Source: Actinosynnema sp. ALI-1.44
Lineage (GTDB): Bacteria > Actinomycetota > Actinomycetes > Mycobacteriales > Pseudonocardiaceae
NCBI RefSeq assembly: GCF_001984155.1
Contig: NZ_MTQO01000036.1
Coordinates: forward strand, 124,001-188,000
Direction of reading: 5' to 3'
DNA: 64,000 nt
The translations under genes were made by a program, and so were the position numbers. A model generated the notes under the pieces. That model was given only the letters and a program-made list of their open reading frames with translations. It did no database searches and was not told the DNA's origin. Shown piece by piece: positions 26,908 through 35,721 of this stretch; the stretch's first letter is position 1; each line of letters starts with the position of its first letter.

Positions 26908-28718
26908 CGCACACCGTCCTGCGCCACGCTTCGCGCCTGCCATTTCTCGTCCAGTTCGTCGCGGCCCTCGGCGTCGTCGAGTGACGCGGCGATCAGTTCG
27001 GCCGTGTACGGGTCCTCAGGCCGGCGGAAGATCTGCTCGACCGGGCCCGTCTCCACCACCCTGCCGTCCTTCATCACCACCACGCGGTCGCAGATGTCCG
27101 CGACGACACCGAAGTTGTGCGTCACGATCACCAGCGCCATGCCGTACTCCCGCTGCAGTTCCCTGAGCAGTTCGAGGACTTCGGCCTGCACGGTGACGTC
27201 GAGCGCGGTCGTCGGCTCGTCGGCGACGAGCAGGGACGGCTGCCCCGCCACGGCACCGGCGATGAGCACGCGCTGGGCCATACCGCCGGAGATCTGGTGC
27301 GGATAGGCGGCCAGTACGCGGTCCGGGTCCGTGATGCCCACCCGTACGAGGATTTCCCTGGCTCGCTTGGCGGCGTCGGCCTTGGACAGGCCGTGCACGT
27401 GCCGCAGCGGTTCGACCAGTTGTCGTTCGATCGGGTAGCACGGGTCCAGGTTGGTCATCGGCTCCTGCGGGACGTAACCGATCTTGCGGCCGAGCAGCGC
27501 CGCCCGGTCCTTGCGCGAGAGGTGACCGACTTCCTCACCGCCGACCCAGATACCGTCGGCGACCACCGTGCCGCCCGGCGGGAGCAGGTCGAGCACCGAG
27601 AAGATGGTCTGCGTCTTGCCCGAGCCGGACTCACCGACGATACCCAGCACCTCGCCGGGCGCCGCGTCCAGCGACACGCCGCGGACCACCTCCTTCACCC
27701 CGGTCGGCGTCGAGTACCCGACACGCAGGTTCTCGATGCGCAGCGCACAGTCCTCCGCTTGGTGTGCGTGCGTACCGCTCGGTGTCCGGTCAGGCAGGTC
27801 GGCGGGTGCGGCCAGGGCCTGGCGGAGACGGGCAAGGCCGCGCCGCGTGGGCTGTTCGACGCGGACACTGACCAGGTCGGCCAGCGTGGAACCGATGAAC
27901 GCCAGCGCGGCGATCGTGACACCCAGCGCGATCGACGGCCACAGCAGGATCAGCGGGTAGGTCAGCATGTTCTGGAAGCCGTCGTTCATCATCTGGCCCC
28001 AGCTCGGCGTGGACGCGGAGCCGATGCCCAGGAACTGCAGGCCCGCCTGCATGCCGATCGCGATCCCGGCGGTCAGCGCGGTCTGCACGATGATCGGCGC
28101 GTACACCGCACGCAGCATGTGTGTGCGCAGGATACGGCCGTTCGTCACGCCCGCGACTCGGGCGGCGTCGATGTAGGGCTCCTTGCGCACCGCCAAAGCA
28201 CGAGCCCGCGCGATCCGGTAGTAACCAGGGGCGAGGAACACACCCAGGGCCACCATCAACACGGAGAAGTTCTGGCCCGTGCCCGCGGCGACCACCAGCA
28301 GCACGATCATGCCGGGCACGGACTGCAGCGCGTCACTGATCCACGAACAGACCCGGTCCACGGTGCCGCCGAAGTAGCCGGCACTCACACCGGCCGGGAC
28401 GCCGAGGACAAGACCCGCCACGCACGTGATCACCGCGCCGTACAACGTGGTCTGTGCGCCGAAGAACAGGCGGCTGAGAATGTCGCGCCCGGCGGAGTCA
28501 CCGCCGAGCGGATGCCCGTCGCCCGGCGGGGCGTGCGTGATCTTGAAGTCGACGAAGTTCGGGTCGAACGGCGCCAGCCACGGCGCGAGCACCGCGGCGG
28601 CCACCACGATCGCGAACACGGCGAGCGCGACGACGCCGAGCGGGCGCCGCGAGTAGCGGCGCCACAACGAGATCCGTTTGACGGGCGCCAGCGTGGCGGG
28701 GAACGGGGCTGCGGTCAT
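26904..28718 (-). CDS. Fused DppC-like permease and DppD-like ATPase of a peptide-type ABC importer
   Basis: A 604-residue fusion of two subunits that are usually separate. Residues about 1-290 form the inner-membrane permease (RRPLGVVALAVFAIVVAAAV, HPLGGDSAGRDILSRLFFGA, and the EAA-like loop YIDAARVAGVTNGRILRTHM). After a linker rich in Pro, Thr and His (about 290-320), residues about 325-590 form a complete ATPase: Walker A GIVGESGSGKTQ, Q-loop YVPQEPMTNLDP, signature HQISGGMAQRVLIAGAV, Walker B LLVADEP, switch HNFG. The ATG at 28718 overlaps the upstream permease stop (ATGA). The fusion presumably fixes subunit stoichiometry. Confidence 0.92.
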   Translation of the reverse strand: MTAAPFPATLAPVKRISLWRRYSRRPLGVVALAVFAIVVAAAVLAPWLAPFDPNFVDFKITHAPPGDGHPLGGDSAGRDILSRLFFGAQTTLYGAVITCVAGLVLGVPAGVSAGYFGGTVDRVCSWISDALQSVPGMIVLLVVAAGTGQNFSVLMVALGVFLAPGYYRIARARALAVRKEPYIDAARVAGVTNGRILRTHMLRAVYAPIIVQTALTAGIAIGMQAGLQFLGIGSASTPSWGQMMNDGFQNMLTYPLILLWPSIALGVTIAALAFIGSTLADLVSVRVEQPTRRGLARLRQALAAPADLPDRTPSGTHAHQAEDCALRIENLRVGYSTPTGVKEVVRGVSLDAAPGEVLGIVGESGSGKTQTIFSVLDLLPPGGTVVADGIWVGGEEVGHLSRKDRAALLGRKIGYVPQEPMTNLDPCYPIERQLVEPLRHVHGLSKADAAKRAREILVRVGITDPDRVLAAYPHQISGGMAQRVLIAGAVAGQPSLLVADEPTTALDVTVQAEVLELLRELQREYGMALVIVTHNFGVVADICDRVVVMKDGRVVETGPVEQIFRRPEDPYTAELIAASLDDAEGRDELDEKWQARSVAQDGVR

Positions 28719-29656
28719 CGCTCGCGCACCTTCGGGTTGACCCACCCGAGCACGAGGTCGAGCAGGAAGTTGACGATGACGACGAACACCACTGTCACGG
28801 CGGTCAGGCCGAGCAGGATCGGGATGTCGCCGATCTGCGACGCCGACTGCGTCAGGCTGCCGATACCGGGCAGGTTGAACACGATCTCCACGACGATCGC
28901 GCCACCCAGCAGGCCGACGAACATCAGCGCAAGGACAGTCAGCGCGGCGGGTGAGGCGTTGCGCAGCACGTGCGTCGTCACGCGCCGGTGCGAGAGGCCA
29001 CGGGCGCGCAGCGTGCGGACGAAGTCCTGGTTGGCGACCTGGAGGAAGCCGTTGCGCAGTTGTTCGGCGACCATCACGATCGCGCCGAGCGCCAGCGACA
29101 CCGACGGCAGCGTGATGGAGCGCAACCAGTCGCCGACCGAGCGGTCCGGCGAGACGTACCCGATCGCGGGGAACCACTTCAGCTGGATGGCGAACCACGT
29201 CACCAGCACCAGGCTCACCCAGAAACCGGGCAGCGCGAACAGCACGACGGACGCGAGCTTGAGGCCGCGGTCGAGCAGGCCGCCGGGCCGCAGGCCGGTG
29301 GCCACGCCGACGACGAGGCCGAGCACCGCGGCCAGCAGCGTCGCGAACACGACGACCGACAGTGTCACCGGCACGCGCAGGGCGATCTGGTCGGCGACCG
29401 GCTGGAAGTTGCGCCACGACGTGCCGAAGTCGCCGGTGACCGCGTGCGAGAACCAGCTCCCGAACTGGGTCAGCAGCGGGTCGTCGTAGCCGATCTTGGC
29501 GCGCAGCGCGTCCTGCTGGGCAGGGGTCGCGTTGTTGCCGAGCAGTCCGGCGGTCGGGTCGCCGACTGCCAGGTGCGCGAGGAAGAACGTCGCACTCGTG
29601 ACGACCACGAGGAGCACGATCCCGGACACCAGGCGTCTGGCGATGAACGTCAGCAT
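28715..29656 (-). CDS. ABC transporter permease (DppB-like)
   Basis: A 313-residue inner-membrane permease of the dipeptide/oligopeptide importer family. It has the typical N-terminus MLTFIARRLVSGIVLLVVV, the cytoplasmic EAA-like loop DFVRTLRARGLSHRRVTTHV and the terminal GWVNPKVRER. About six transmembrane helices are visible. The ATG at 29656 follows a GAGGGAG site and sits 74 bases after the binding-protein gene. It partners with the fused permease-ATPase. Confidence 0.93.
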   Translation of the reverse strand: MLTFIARRLVSGIVLLVVVTSATFFLAHLAVGDPTAGLLGNNATPAQQDALRAKIGYDDPLLTQFGSWFSHAVTGDFGTSWRNFQPVADQIALRVPVTLSVVVFATLLAAVLGLVVGVATGLRPGGLLDRGLKLASVVLFALPGFWVSLVLVTWFAIQLKWFPAIGYVSPDRSVGDWLRSITLPSVSLALGAIVMVAEQLRNGFLQVANQDFVRTLRARGLSHRRVTTHVLRNASPAALTVLALMFVGLLGGAIVVEIVFNLPGIGSLTQSASQIGDIPILLGLTAVTVVFVVIVNFLLDLVLGWVNPKVRER

Positions 29657-29730
29657 TTCCGACTCCCTCGGCGGCGGGCCCGTCCGCAATGGATATACAC
29701 AGTGGACGGACCGGCCGCTGGACGGGCGCG

Positions 29731-31254
29731 TCAGCCGCGCTGGATGAACCGCAACGTCGGGAACATCATGCCGGTGACCGGCGTGACCGTGATCCCCTTG
29801 ACGCTGAAGTAGATGTTGTCGGCCTGGTACCAGACATCCCACCAGGCCAGGTCGACGAGCTTGGTGTTGAGCTGCTTGAGCAGGTCGGACTGCGCCGGGC
29901 CGGGCTCGGCGCGCTCCGCCTGCTGAACCAGGGCCTTGACCTCGGGGAACGCGTCGACCGACGGGTTCGGGTTGTACCACTGCGCCGAGGTGACCTGGTC
30001 GGTGAGCGTGGCCATGTCGTTGCCGTCCATGGCGATCACCGCGAGGAACATCGGGTACGTCGGGGCGTTCTTCTGGTAGTCCGGCATCGCCATGTCCTGC
30101 CATTCCACCTTGATGCCCAACTCGCCGAACGTCTGGTTGGCGGCGGGCTGCCACGCGGCGAAGATCGGCGACATCGGCATCTTCACGGTGAAGCCGTTCG
30201 GATACCCCGCGTCGGCGAGCAGTTGCTTGGCCTTGGCCTTGTCGTTCTGGTACTTGGTGCTCAGCGCCTTGTCGTAGATCTGGCTGTGCACCGGCCACAG
30301 CTGGTCGGTGACGGTGCCCGCGTCGTTGCCGACCGCCTTGAGGATCCCGGCGGCGTCGAAGGCGAGGGCGATCGCCTGGCGGACGCGCTGGTCGCCGAGC
30401 GCCTTGACCTGGCTGCCGGTCCGGTCGGCGAACTGCACGCCGACCCACGACGACGCCTTCTGCGCGATGTTCCAGCCGTTCTCCTGCGCCTTCGGCTTGT
30501 TGGCCGCGTTGGCGAACTGCACGTTGAGCTGGCCGGACAGCATCGCGTTGAAGCTGGCGGTCTGGTCGGTGATCGGGAACAGCCGGACCGTCGGGAACGG
30601 GTAGGTCCCGCTGTCCCAGTGGTTCTGCTTCTTGGTGAACACGTACTGCGACTGCGGCTGGGACGCCGCCTTGTCGTAGGTGTACGGCCCGGACCCGGCC
30701 GGGCCGCCTGCCAGCGAGTTGGCCTGGATGGCCGCGGGGGAAACCATCCAGCTGCGGCCGAGACCCATGAAGTACAGCAGCGCGTCGTCCCGTTTGGACA
30801 GTTTGATCTCCACCGAGTCGGCGCCCTTGGCGCCGACGCTGGCGACGTTGAGGTACGCCTGTCCGGATCGGACACCCGACTTCAGGTGCTGGAGGTTCGC
30901 CACCGCGGCGGTGGCGTCGAACTTCTGCCCGTCGTCGAACGTGACCCCGTCACGCAGCTTCATGGTGAGGGTCAGCCGGTCGGCCGACCACTCCCATGAC
31001 GTCGCCAGCGCGGGCACCGGCTTGGCGTCCTTGTCGAGCGCCACCAGCGGGTCGTACACGGCGGACAGGTACGGCCCGTCGAAACCGATGTCGGCGTTCG
31101 CCGGGTCCCACGACGTGACGTCGAGGAACACACCCGCCTTCAACTCGTCCGCACCAGCGCCCCCGCCGCCGGTGTCGCCGCTGGAACTGGTGCATCCGGC
31201 CAGCGCGGCGGCAGCGGCCACCGCGACCAGCGCCGCTGTCAGTGTCCTCGTCAT
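29731..31254 (-). CDS. ABC transporter substrate-binding lipoprotein (family 5)
   Basis: A 507-residue extracytoplasmic solute-binding protein. The signal peptide ends in the lipobox LAGC with lipidated Cys21, followed by a flexible Ser/Gly linker (TSSSGDTGGGG). The mature protein has the SBP_bac_5 signatures of peptide-transporter binding proteins (TSWEWSADRLTLTMKLRDGV, YTYDKAASQPQ, RVRQAIALAFD). Family members bind peptides, opines, nickel chelates or other small organics, so the ligand is open. The ATG at 31254 follows GAAGGA and is preferred over 31296. It is the first gene of the importer-TetR operon; the operator at 31380-31397 lies 126 bases upstream. Confidence 0.92.
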   Translation of the reverse strand: MTRTLTAALVAVAAAAALAGCTSSSGDTGGGGAGADELKAGVFLDVTSWDPANADIGFDGPYLSAVYDPLVALDKDAKPVPALATSWEWSADRLTLTMKLRDGVTFDDGQKFDATAAVANLQHLKSGVRSGQAYLNVASVGAKGADSVEIKLSKRDDALLYFMGLGRSWMVSPAAIQANSLAGGPAGSGPYTYDKAASQPQSQYVFTKKQNHWDSGTYPFPTVRLFPITDQTASFNAMLSGQLNVQFANAANKPKAQENGWNIAQKASSWVGVQFADRTGSQVKALGDQRVRQAIALAFDAAGILKAVGNDAGTVTDQLWPVHSQIYDKALSTKYQNDKAKAKQLLADAGYPNGFTVKMPMSPIFAAWQPAANQTFGELGIKVEWQDMAMPDYQKNAPTYPMFLAVIAMDGNDMATLTDQVTSAQWYNPNPSVDAFPEVKALVQQAERAEPGPAQSDLLKQLNTKLVDLAWWDVWYQADNIYFSVKGITVTPVTGMMFPTLRFIQRG

Positions 31255-31379
31255 CGAGTCCTTCTTTCGGGGAGCTGGGCTGCCTGCGGGAATCACACAC
31301 CCACCGGTGGCGGGTCGGGCATCGCCCCCGCGGGCTCGTCAAGCCAGTGGTGAGATCTGGCTCACCCGTCGTGCGGGAT

Positions 31380-31397
31380 AGTCTACGACTGTCGGCA
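31380..31397. promoter_or_regulatory. TetR-type operator copy B (one degenerate half)
   Basis: AGTCTACG-AC-TGTCGGCA upstream of the ABC importer operon. The left half matches the consensus at 7 of 8 positions, the right half at 5 of 8. It is the weakest of the five copies. Confidence 0.5.
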
Positions 31398-31457
31398 AAA
31401 AAATCAACGGGTCGATGACCAGCCGTTATCTTTGCGCCATCAGGAAAAGATCCAACT

Positions 31458-32435
31458 TCAGACCGCGTGGGCAACCAGTACGCGCGGACTGCCAGGCAAA
31501 GCCAGGACATCACGCGGCCGCCAGCCCGCTTCCTCGAGCCACGCACGCACCTCGGCCTCGGGGTACACGATCGTTCCGTCGATGACGAAGTACTCCCCCG
31601 CGTGCAGCGCGTCGATCGGCCGCTGCCGCTCGTCGTCGTCCAGGAAGAAGTCCAGCAACAGCAGCGTGGCCCCCGGGCCCGCCGCGGCACGGGCGTTGGC
31701 GAGGATCTTGCGGTTCTGTTCGGGCGTGAACCGGTGTACCACGTGGTTGACCATGACGATGTCGTGCTCACCACCGGGCGCGGCCGACTCGGTCTCCGCC
31801 GGTTCGATCGTCGCGCGGTCGGCCAACCCGGCCGCCACCAGCGCGTCGGTGATGCCCTGGGTGGCCATCGGGGCGAAGACGAACCGCACCGCCAGGTCGG
31901 GATTCGCCCGCATGGCGCCGATGGCGAACTCCGGGGACAGCCCGCCGAGGTCCACCATGGACTTGTACGGCGCGAAGTCGAACTCACGAGCCAGCATGCT
32001 GGCATGCAGTGCGTTGTAACGCATCACGCCCGCCATGAACGTCGCCCACCGGGCGTCGTCCATCTGCAGGTCACCGGGCTTGGTCGTGTCCACTGTGGCG
32101 TCGAACTGCAACCAGTGGCCGTAGCTGATCTCGTTGAGGAATGTCAGGAAGGGAGCCAAGTCCGTCGTTGACTGACCGCCAAGGAAGGCGGCCGCGTCAT
32201 CGGCGAGACTGTAGCGGCCGTCCGCGCGGTCGAGCAGCCCTTGTGCGTTCATCGCGTCGGCGAGGATCCGAGCCATCTGCTCGCTGACGCCCGTGGCGCC
32301 CGCGATCTCGGCGACCGTCTGCGGACCGTCGGCGAGCGCGCGGAACAGTCCGATCCGGGACGCCGCGAACAGCTGTTTCGCCCCCATGTAACCGATGGCG
32401 ATGTCGACGATGCGGTCCGGGGTTGGTGCGGCCAT
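31458..32435 (-). CDS. O-methyltransferase-like protein with altered SAM motif
   Basis: A 325-residue protein of the plant/caffeate/acetylserotonin O-methyltransferase architecture: N-terminal winged-helix dimerisation domain (about 10-95: KQLFAASRIGLFRALADGPQ, GVSEQMARILADAMNAQGLL) and a Rossmann-like C-domain (about 150-325). Family members read DxGGGxG at motif I; here it is VDLGGLSPEFAIG, so two of the glycines are replaced, and the acidic residue after strand 2 is also missing (FVFAPM). A candidate base His is still seen in NHVVHRF. SAM binding is therefore doubtful, and a non-methylating role is possible. The ATG at 32435 follows GAGAGGGG; an operator copy (32467-32484) lies just upstream. 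Confidence 0.8.
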   Translation of the reverse strand: MAAPTPDRIVDIAIGYMGAKQLFAASRIGLFRALADGPQTVAEIAGATGVSEQMARILADAMNAQGLLDRADGRYSLADDAAAFLGGQSTTDLAPFLTFLNEISYGHWLQFDATVDTTKPGDLQMDDARWATFMAGVMRYNALHASMLAREFDFAPYKSMVDLGGLSPEFAIGAMRANPDLAVRFVFAPMATQGITDALVAAGLADRATIEPAETESAAPGGEHDIVMVNHVVHRFTPEQNRKILANARAAAGPGATLLLLDFFLDDDERQRPIDALHAGEYFVIDGTIVYPEAEVRAWLEEAGWRPRDVLALPGSPRVLVAHAV

Positions 32436-32466
32436 CGTTGGCCCCTCTCAGTTGACCTCTCGGGAG

Positions 32467-32484
32467 TTTCTACGACTGTAGACA
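32467..32484. promoter_or_regulatory. TetR-type operator copy C
   Basis: TTTCTACG-AC-TGTAGACA, 31 bp upstream of the methyltransferase-like gene and just past the stop of the upstream reductase gene. Each half matches the cluster consensus at 7 of 8 positions. Confidence 0.65.
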
Positions 32485-32497
32485 AAAAGCGCGGCGG

Positions 32498-33442
32498 TCA
32501 CCAGGTGCCGTCCGCCGCGACTTCCCGGTCCAGCCACAAATCGCCGGTGAGCGCACGGATCCGCTCCGCACCGACCCGGTCGAGCAGCTCCACCGCGCCG
32601 ACGTTGTCCTCCAGCTGGGCGAGGCGCGAGGCGCCGACCAACACGTTGGCCGTCGCCGGATTCGCCAGGCAGAAGGCGATTCCCAGACGCGCCGGGGTGG
32701 TGTCCAGCTCACGGGCGATGTCCCGCACGCGCGGCCGGACGTCGACGATCTTCTCCCTGATCCCGCCGACATCCGCCCCGATCTTGCGACCGGGCTGGGA
32801 ATTGCCCACCAGGATACCGCCTTCGAACACGTCGGACGCCTGCAACGCCAGCTCACCGGAGTCGAACAGCGGCTTGTAGCAACCGCCTTCGGCCATGGAT
32901 CGCCGCACGAGCCCGTACTTGAGCTGGGCGAAAGCCGGGGGCACCAGGCCACGGCGGTGTGCGATGTCGACAGCGGCTCGCAGGTCGGCGTACTTCCAGT
33001 TGTTCACGCCCCAGGTGGTGAACCGCCCGTCCGCGATCTCCTCGGCCACATCCGCGACCACGCGCTCGACGTCGAGGTCGCCGAAGTAGTCGCCGACGAC
33101 GACCATGTCGGCGTGCTCGACGCCGACCCGCTCGAGCGAAGTGGTCATCTGCTGCGCGAAACCGGTACCGGGATAGTCCCAGAGCCACAGTTTGCCGCAG
33201 TAGAGCCAGTCCGCGCGGGCCAGGCCCGCCTCGCGGACCGCCTTGCCGAAGATCAGGTCCGTCCGGGAGTTCTCGGCGTGCGGGCCCATGTCGTAGTGGG
33301 CGACGTCGAAGAAGGCGCAGTCGAGCTCGGCGGCGCGGACGATCATGGCCACGGCCTCGTCGAACTCCATCCGATCCCACGTGTGCCACGAGCCGAACGA
33401 CAGCACGGGCACCTCCCGGATCCCAAGTTGGCGGTAGCGCAC
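32498..33442 (-). CDS. Aldo/keto reductase-like protein lacking the catalytic His
   Basis: A 314-residue AKR-fold protein, paralogous to the gene at 36928-37896 (shared SxGSWHTxDRM near the N-terminus, WGVNNWK/S, LQASDVFEGGILVG). The tetrad Asp and Tyr are present in FFDVAHYDMGP and the Lys in YCGKLWLW, but the strand that normally ends in His (LYLLHxP) reads MVVVGDYFGD, so the His is replaced by Gly. The nucleotide-binding part VLVGASRLAQLEDN is intact. I chose the GTG at 33442 because AGGAGG (33448-33453) lies 5 bases upstream; the longer frame from 33490 would run through the operator at 33472-33489. It is divergent from the SDR gene. Confidence 0.88.
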   Translation of the reverse strand: MRYRQLGIREVPVLSFGSWHTWDRMEFDEAVAMIVRAAELDCAFFDVAHYDMGPHAENSRTDLIFGKAVREAGLARADWLYCGKLWLWDYPGTGFAQQMTTSLERVGVEHADMVVVGDYFGDLDVERVVADVAEEIADGRFTTWGVNNWKYADLRAAVDIAHRRGLVPPAFAQLKYGLVRRSMAEGGCYKPLFDSGELALQASDVFEGGILVGNSQPGRKIGADVGGIREKIVDVRPRVRDIARELDTTPARLGIAFCLANPATANVLVGASRLAQLEDNVGAVELLDRVGAERIRALTGDLWLDREVAADGTW

Positions 33443-33471
33443 TGTTTCCTCCTGGGGTACAAGGGGTTTAT

Positions 33472-33489
33472 TTTCTACGAACATAGACA
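33472..33489. promoter_or_regulatory. TetR-type operator copy D
   Basis: TTTCTACG-AA-CATAGACA in the divergent promoter region between the aldo/keto reductase (start 33442) and the SDR gene (start 33520), well placed to control both. Confidence 0.65.
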
Positions 33490-33519
33490 ATAAAGTCCAC
33501 CCCGTGGAAGGGACCGCTG

Positions 33520-34242
33520 ATGACCGCCACCCGTACCGTCCTGGTCACCGGAGGAGCCGGAGGGATCGGCCGCGCGATCGCGACGGCCTTCGCCAAAGCG
33601 GGCGATGACGTCGTCGTCGCCGACATCGACGGCGTCGACGACGCCGCGGCGGCGCTCGGCGTGCGCGGCGTGACCATGGACATCACCGACGACACGTCGA
33701 TCGCCAAGGCACTCGACGAAGTCGCCCCGGTCGACGTGCTGGTCAACAACGCGGGCCTGCTCAGCGTGCACGGCAGGCTGCTGGAACTGCCCGCGCCGGA
33801 CATGCTCCAGATCCTGCGCACGAACGTCCACGGCACGTTCCTCATGACACAGCAGGTGGCACGCAGGATGGTCGCGGGCGGCAGGCGGGGTGTGATCGTC
33901 AATCTGTCGTCCATCGGCGGCCGCCAGCCGACCCCCGGCATGGGCGGCTACGAAAGCAGCAAGGCCGCCGTCGACGCGCTGACACGCTGGGCGGCCGTCG
34001 AGCTGGCCGAGCACGGCATCCGCGTCAACGCAGTCGCCCCAGGACCGGTGCTCACGCCCATGCTGGCCGCGGGGATGCCGGAGGGATCCGCGGCTCGTGC
34101 GGCATGGGTGAGCAGAATTCCGTTGCGGCAGATGGCTTCCGTCGAAGACGTGGCCTCGGCGGTGATGTTCCTGGCCAGCGAGGGCGCCGCCCACATCACC
34201 GGCACGAGCGTGCCCGTGGACGGCGGCCAGCTGCTCACCTGA
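33520..34242 (+). CDS. Short-chain dehydrogenase/reductase
   Basis: A 240-residue classical SDR. Cofactor motif TGGAGGIGRA, NNAG at VLVNNAGLL, and catalytic Ser-Tyr-Lys in NLSSIGG ... GYESSKAA are all present. The C-terminal HITGTSVPVDGGQLL is typical of the family. The acidic residue after strand 2 (VVADIDG) suggests NAD(H) preference. The ATG at 33520 follows GGAAGGGACC. The gene stands alone on this strand, shares the divergent operator with the upstream reductase and is followed by a long hairpin. It probably oxidises or reduces a hydroxy/keto group in the pathway of this cluster. Confidence 0.93.
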   Translation: MTATRTVLVTGGAGGIGRAIATAFAKAGDDVVVADIDGVDDAAAALGVRGVTMDITDDTSIAKALDEVAPVDVLVNNAGLLSVHGRLLELPAPDMLQILRTNVHGTFLMTQQVARRMVAGGRRGVIVNLSSIGGRQPTPGMGGYESSKAAVDALTRWAAVELAEHGIRVNAVAPGPVLTPMLAAGMPEGSAARAAWVSRIPLRQMASVEDVASAVMFLASEGAAHITGTSVPVDGGQLLT

Positions 34243-34248
34243 TCCCAC

Positions 34249-34329
34249 CCCCCGGCCGTTGTGCAACCAATGTGGCCTTCGTTGCGTCTGGCGCTACGAA
34301 GGCCACATTGGTTGCACAACGGCCGGGGG
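34249..34329. repeat. Perfect 34-bp inverted repeat (bidirectional terminator or dispersed palindrome)
   Basis: Left arm 34249-34282 and right arm 34296-34329 are exactly complementary over 34 bp, with a 13-base loop. It lies between the convergent SDR and YtcJ-like genes, 6 bases from each stop. It is far longer than needed for termination and its less GC-rich interior (TTGTGCAACCAATGTGG) differs from the surroundings, so it may be a member of a repeat family. Confidence 0.85.
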
Positions 34330-34335
34330 TGGGGG

Positions 34336-35685
34336 CTACCGTTGGTGGACCACGCGCCCGCCGAGGACGGTCATGTCGACGTCCACATCGGGCAGTTCGG
34401 CGGCCGTCACTGTCAACGGATCCGCAGCCAGCACACAGAGATCGGCCACCATTCCTTCGGCGAGCGTGCCTTTCCACGTCTCCGCACCGTCCTGACGAGC
34501 GGGATTCACGGTGTAGCACCGCAGCAGCGTCTCCACGCGGTCGCGTGGGTCGTCGGCGGGCCCCATCCACTCGTCGGCGGCGGCGATCTCGCGGCGCCAG
34601 TCGGGCGGCAGGACGGGCGCGTCGGAGGTGAGGCAGAGCGGGATGCCGACGTCCAGGGTTTCCCGCAACGGCCACGTGTTCCGCGCACGATCCGCCCCCA
34701 GGACAGCACCGACAGCGCCCGCGGTCCGGACCGCGATCCCCGCCTGCGTCGACAGGCCGACGCCCAGCCGGGCCATTCGCTTCAACTGGGCGGGATTCAC
34801 CATGTCGCCGTGGATCACGTAGTGGCGCAGGTCCACGTCGCGCTCGGCGCGGGCGCGTTCCACGGCGTCCAGCATGAGCTCGATCGCGCGGTCACCTGTC
34901 GCGTGCACACCCACCTGGAGTCCGGCGTGGTGGGCCTCGATGATCATCGTGGTCAGGTTCTGCTCGCGCTCGGCGTCGTCCTCGCCCGCGACGAGCAGTT
35001 CCGCGTGCGACCCGTCGGCGTAGCAGTGGTGGGTGTAGGCCGACTGCATGGGCGGGATGCCGTCGGCGAAGATCTTCACACCGGCGAAGTTGAGCGTCGC
35101 CGGGTCGGAATCGCCGCCACCCAGCGCGGCCAACCCGGCCCGGTAGTCGTCCAGGGTGCTGGGACCGTCGAGTTCGCCGTACAGCCACAGCGCCGTGACA
35201 CGGGCGCGCAACAGCCCCTCGGCCGCAAGGCTCCGGTACTGCTCCACAACGGACATTCCGAACGCCCCGGCGCTGCCCGCGTCCTCACCCGGACCGAGGC
35301 CCGGCTCGGTGTAGCTGGTGATCCCCAGCCGCGCCAGCAGATCCCCGGCCTTGAGGATGGCGGATCGGCGTTCCTCCGGCGTGCACAGAGGACGATCCGG
35401 ACCGGGGCCCGGAGCCGCGTGGTCGCCGAACAGGGTGTCCGGCCACAACGCGCCGAGCCACGTCGCGTGCAGGTGGGCGTCGTTGATCCCCGGGATGACC
35501 GCCCGTCCGGCGAGGTCGACGACCTCGGTACCCGGGCCGATCAGGTCACGCACGTCCGCGTCGGCGCCGACGCGCAGGACGCGTCCGGACCGGACAGCCA
35601 GCGCCGTGCCGGACTGGGCTTCCGGGCCCGCGAAGGTGTGGACCGGTCCGCCGCGCAGGACCAAGTCCGCGACTGGTTTCGGCAC
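34336..35685 (-). CDS. YtcJ-like amidohydrolase
   Basis: A metal-dependent hydrolase of about 449 residues, of the YtcJ/amidohydrolase_3 type. Metal ligands are seen in GINDAHLHATW (HxH), the carboxylated-Lys candidate in FAGVKIFADGI, His in VGVHATGDRA and HYVIHGDM, and the Asp in LTSDAPV. Homologues hydrolyse N-acyl, formamide or carbamate-like bonds, but the substrate is unknown. GGGAG five bases upstream supports the GTG at 35685; the ATG at 35718 would lie at the edge of the operator and lacks a ribosome binding site unless translation is leaderless. It is divergent from the zinc dehydrogenase operon. Confidence 0.88.
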   Translation of the reverse strand: MPKPVADLVLRGGPVHTFAGPEAQSGTALAVRSGRVLRVGADADVRDLIGPGTEVVDLAGRAVIPGINDAHLHATWLGALWPDTLFGDHAAPGPGPDRPLCTPEERRSAILKAGDLLARLGITSYTEPGLGPGEDAGSAGAFGMSVVEQYRSLAAEGLLRARVTALWLYGELDGPSTLDDYRAGLAALGGGDSDPATLNFAGVKIFADGIPPMQSAYTHHCYADGSHAELLVAGEDDAEREQNLTTMIIEAHHAGLQVGVHATGDRAIELMLDAVERARAERDVDLRHYVIHGDMVNPAQLKRMARLGVGLSTQAGIAVRTAGAVGAVLGADRARNTWPLRETLDVGIPLCLTSDAPVLPPDWRREIAAADEWMGPADDPRDRVETLLRCYTVNPARQDGAETWKGTLAEGMVADLCVLAADPLTVTAAELPDVDVDMTVLGGRVVHQR

Positions 35686-35721
35686 AGACGCTCCCGATGT
35701 GTTCTGGGGTCTCGACATTTT

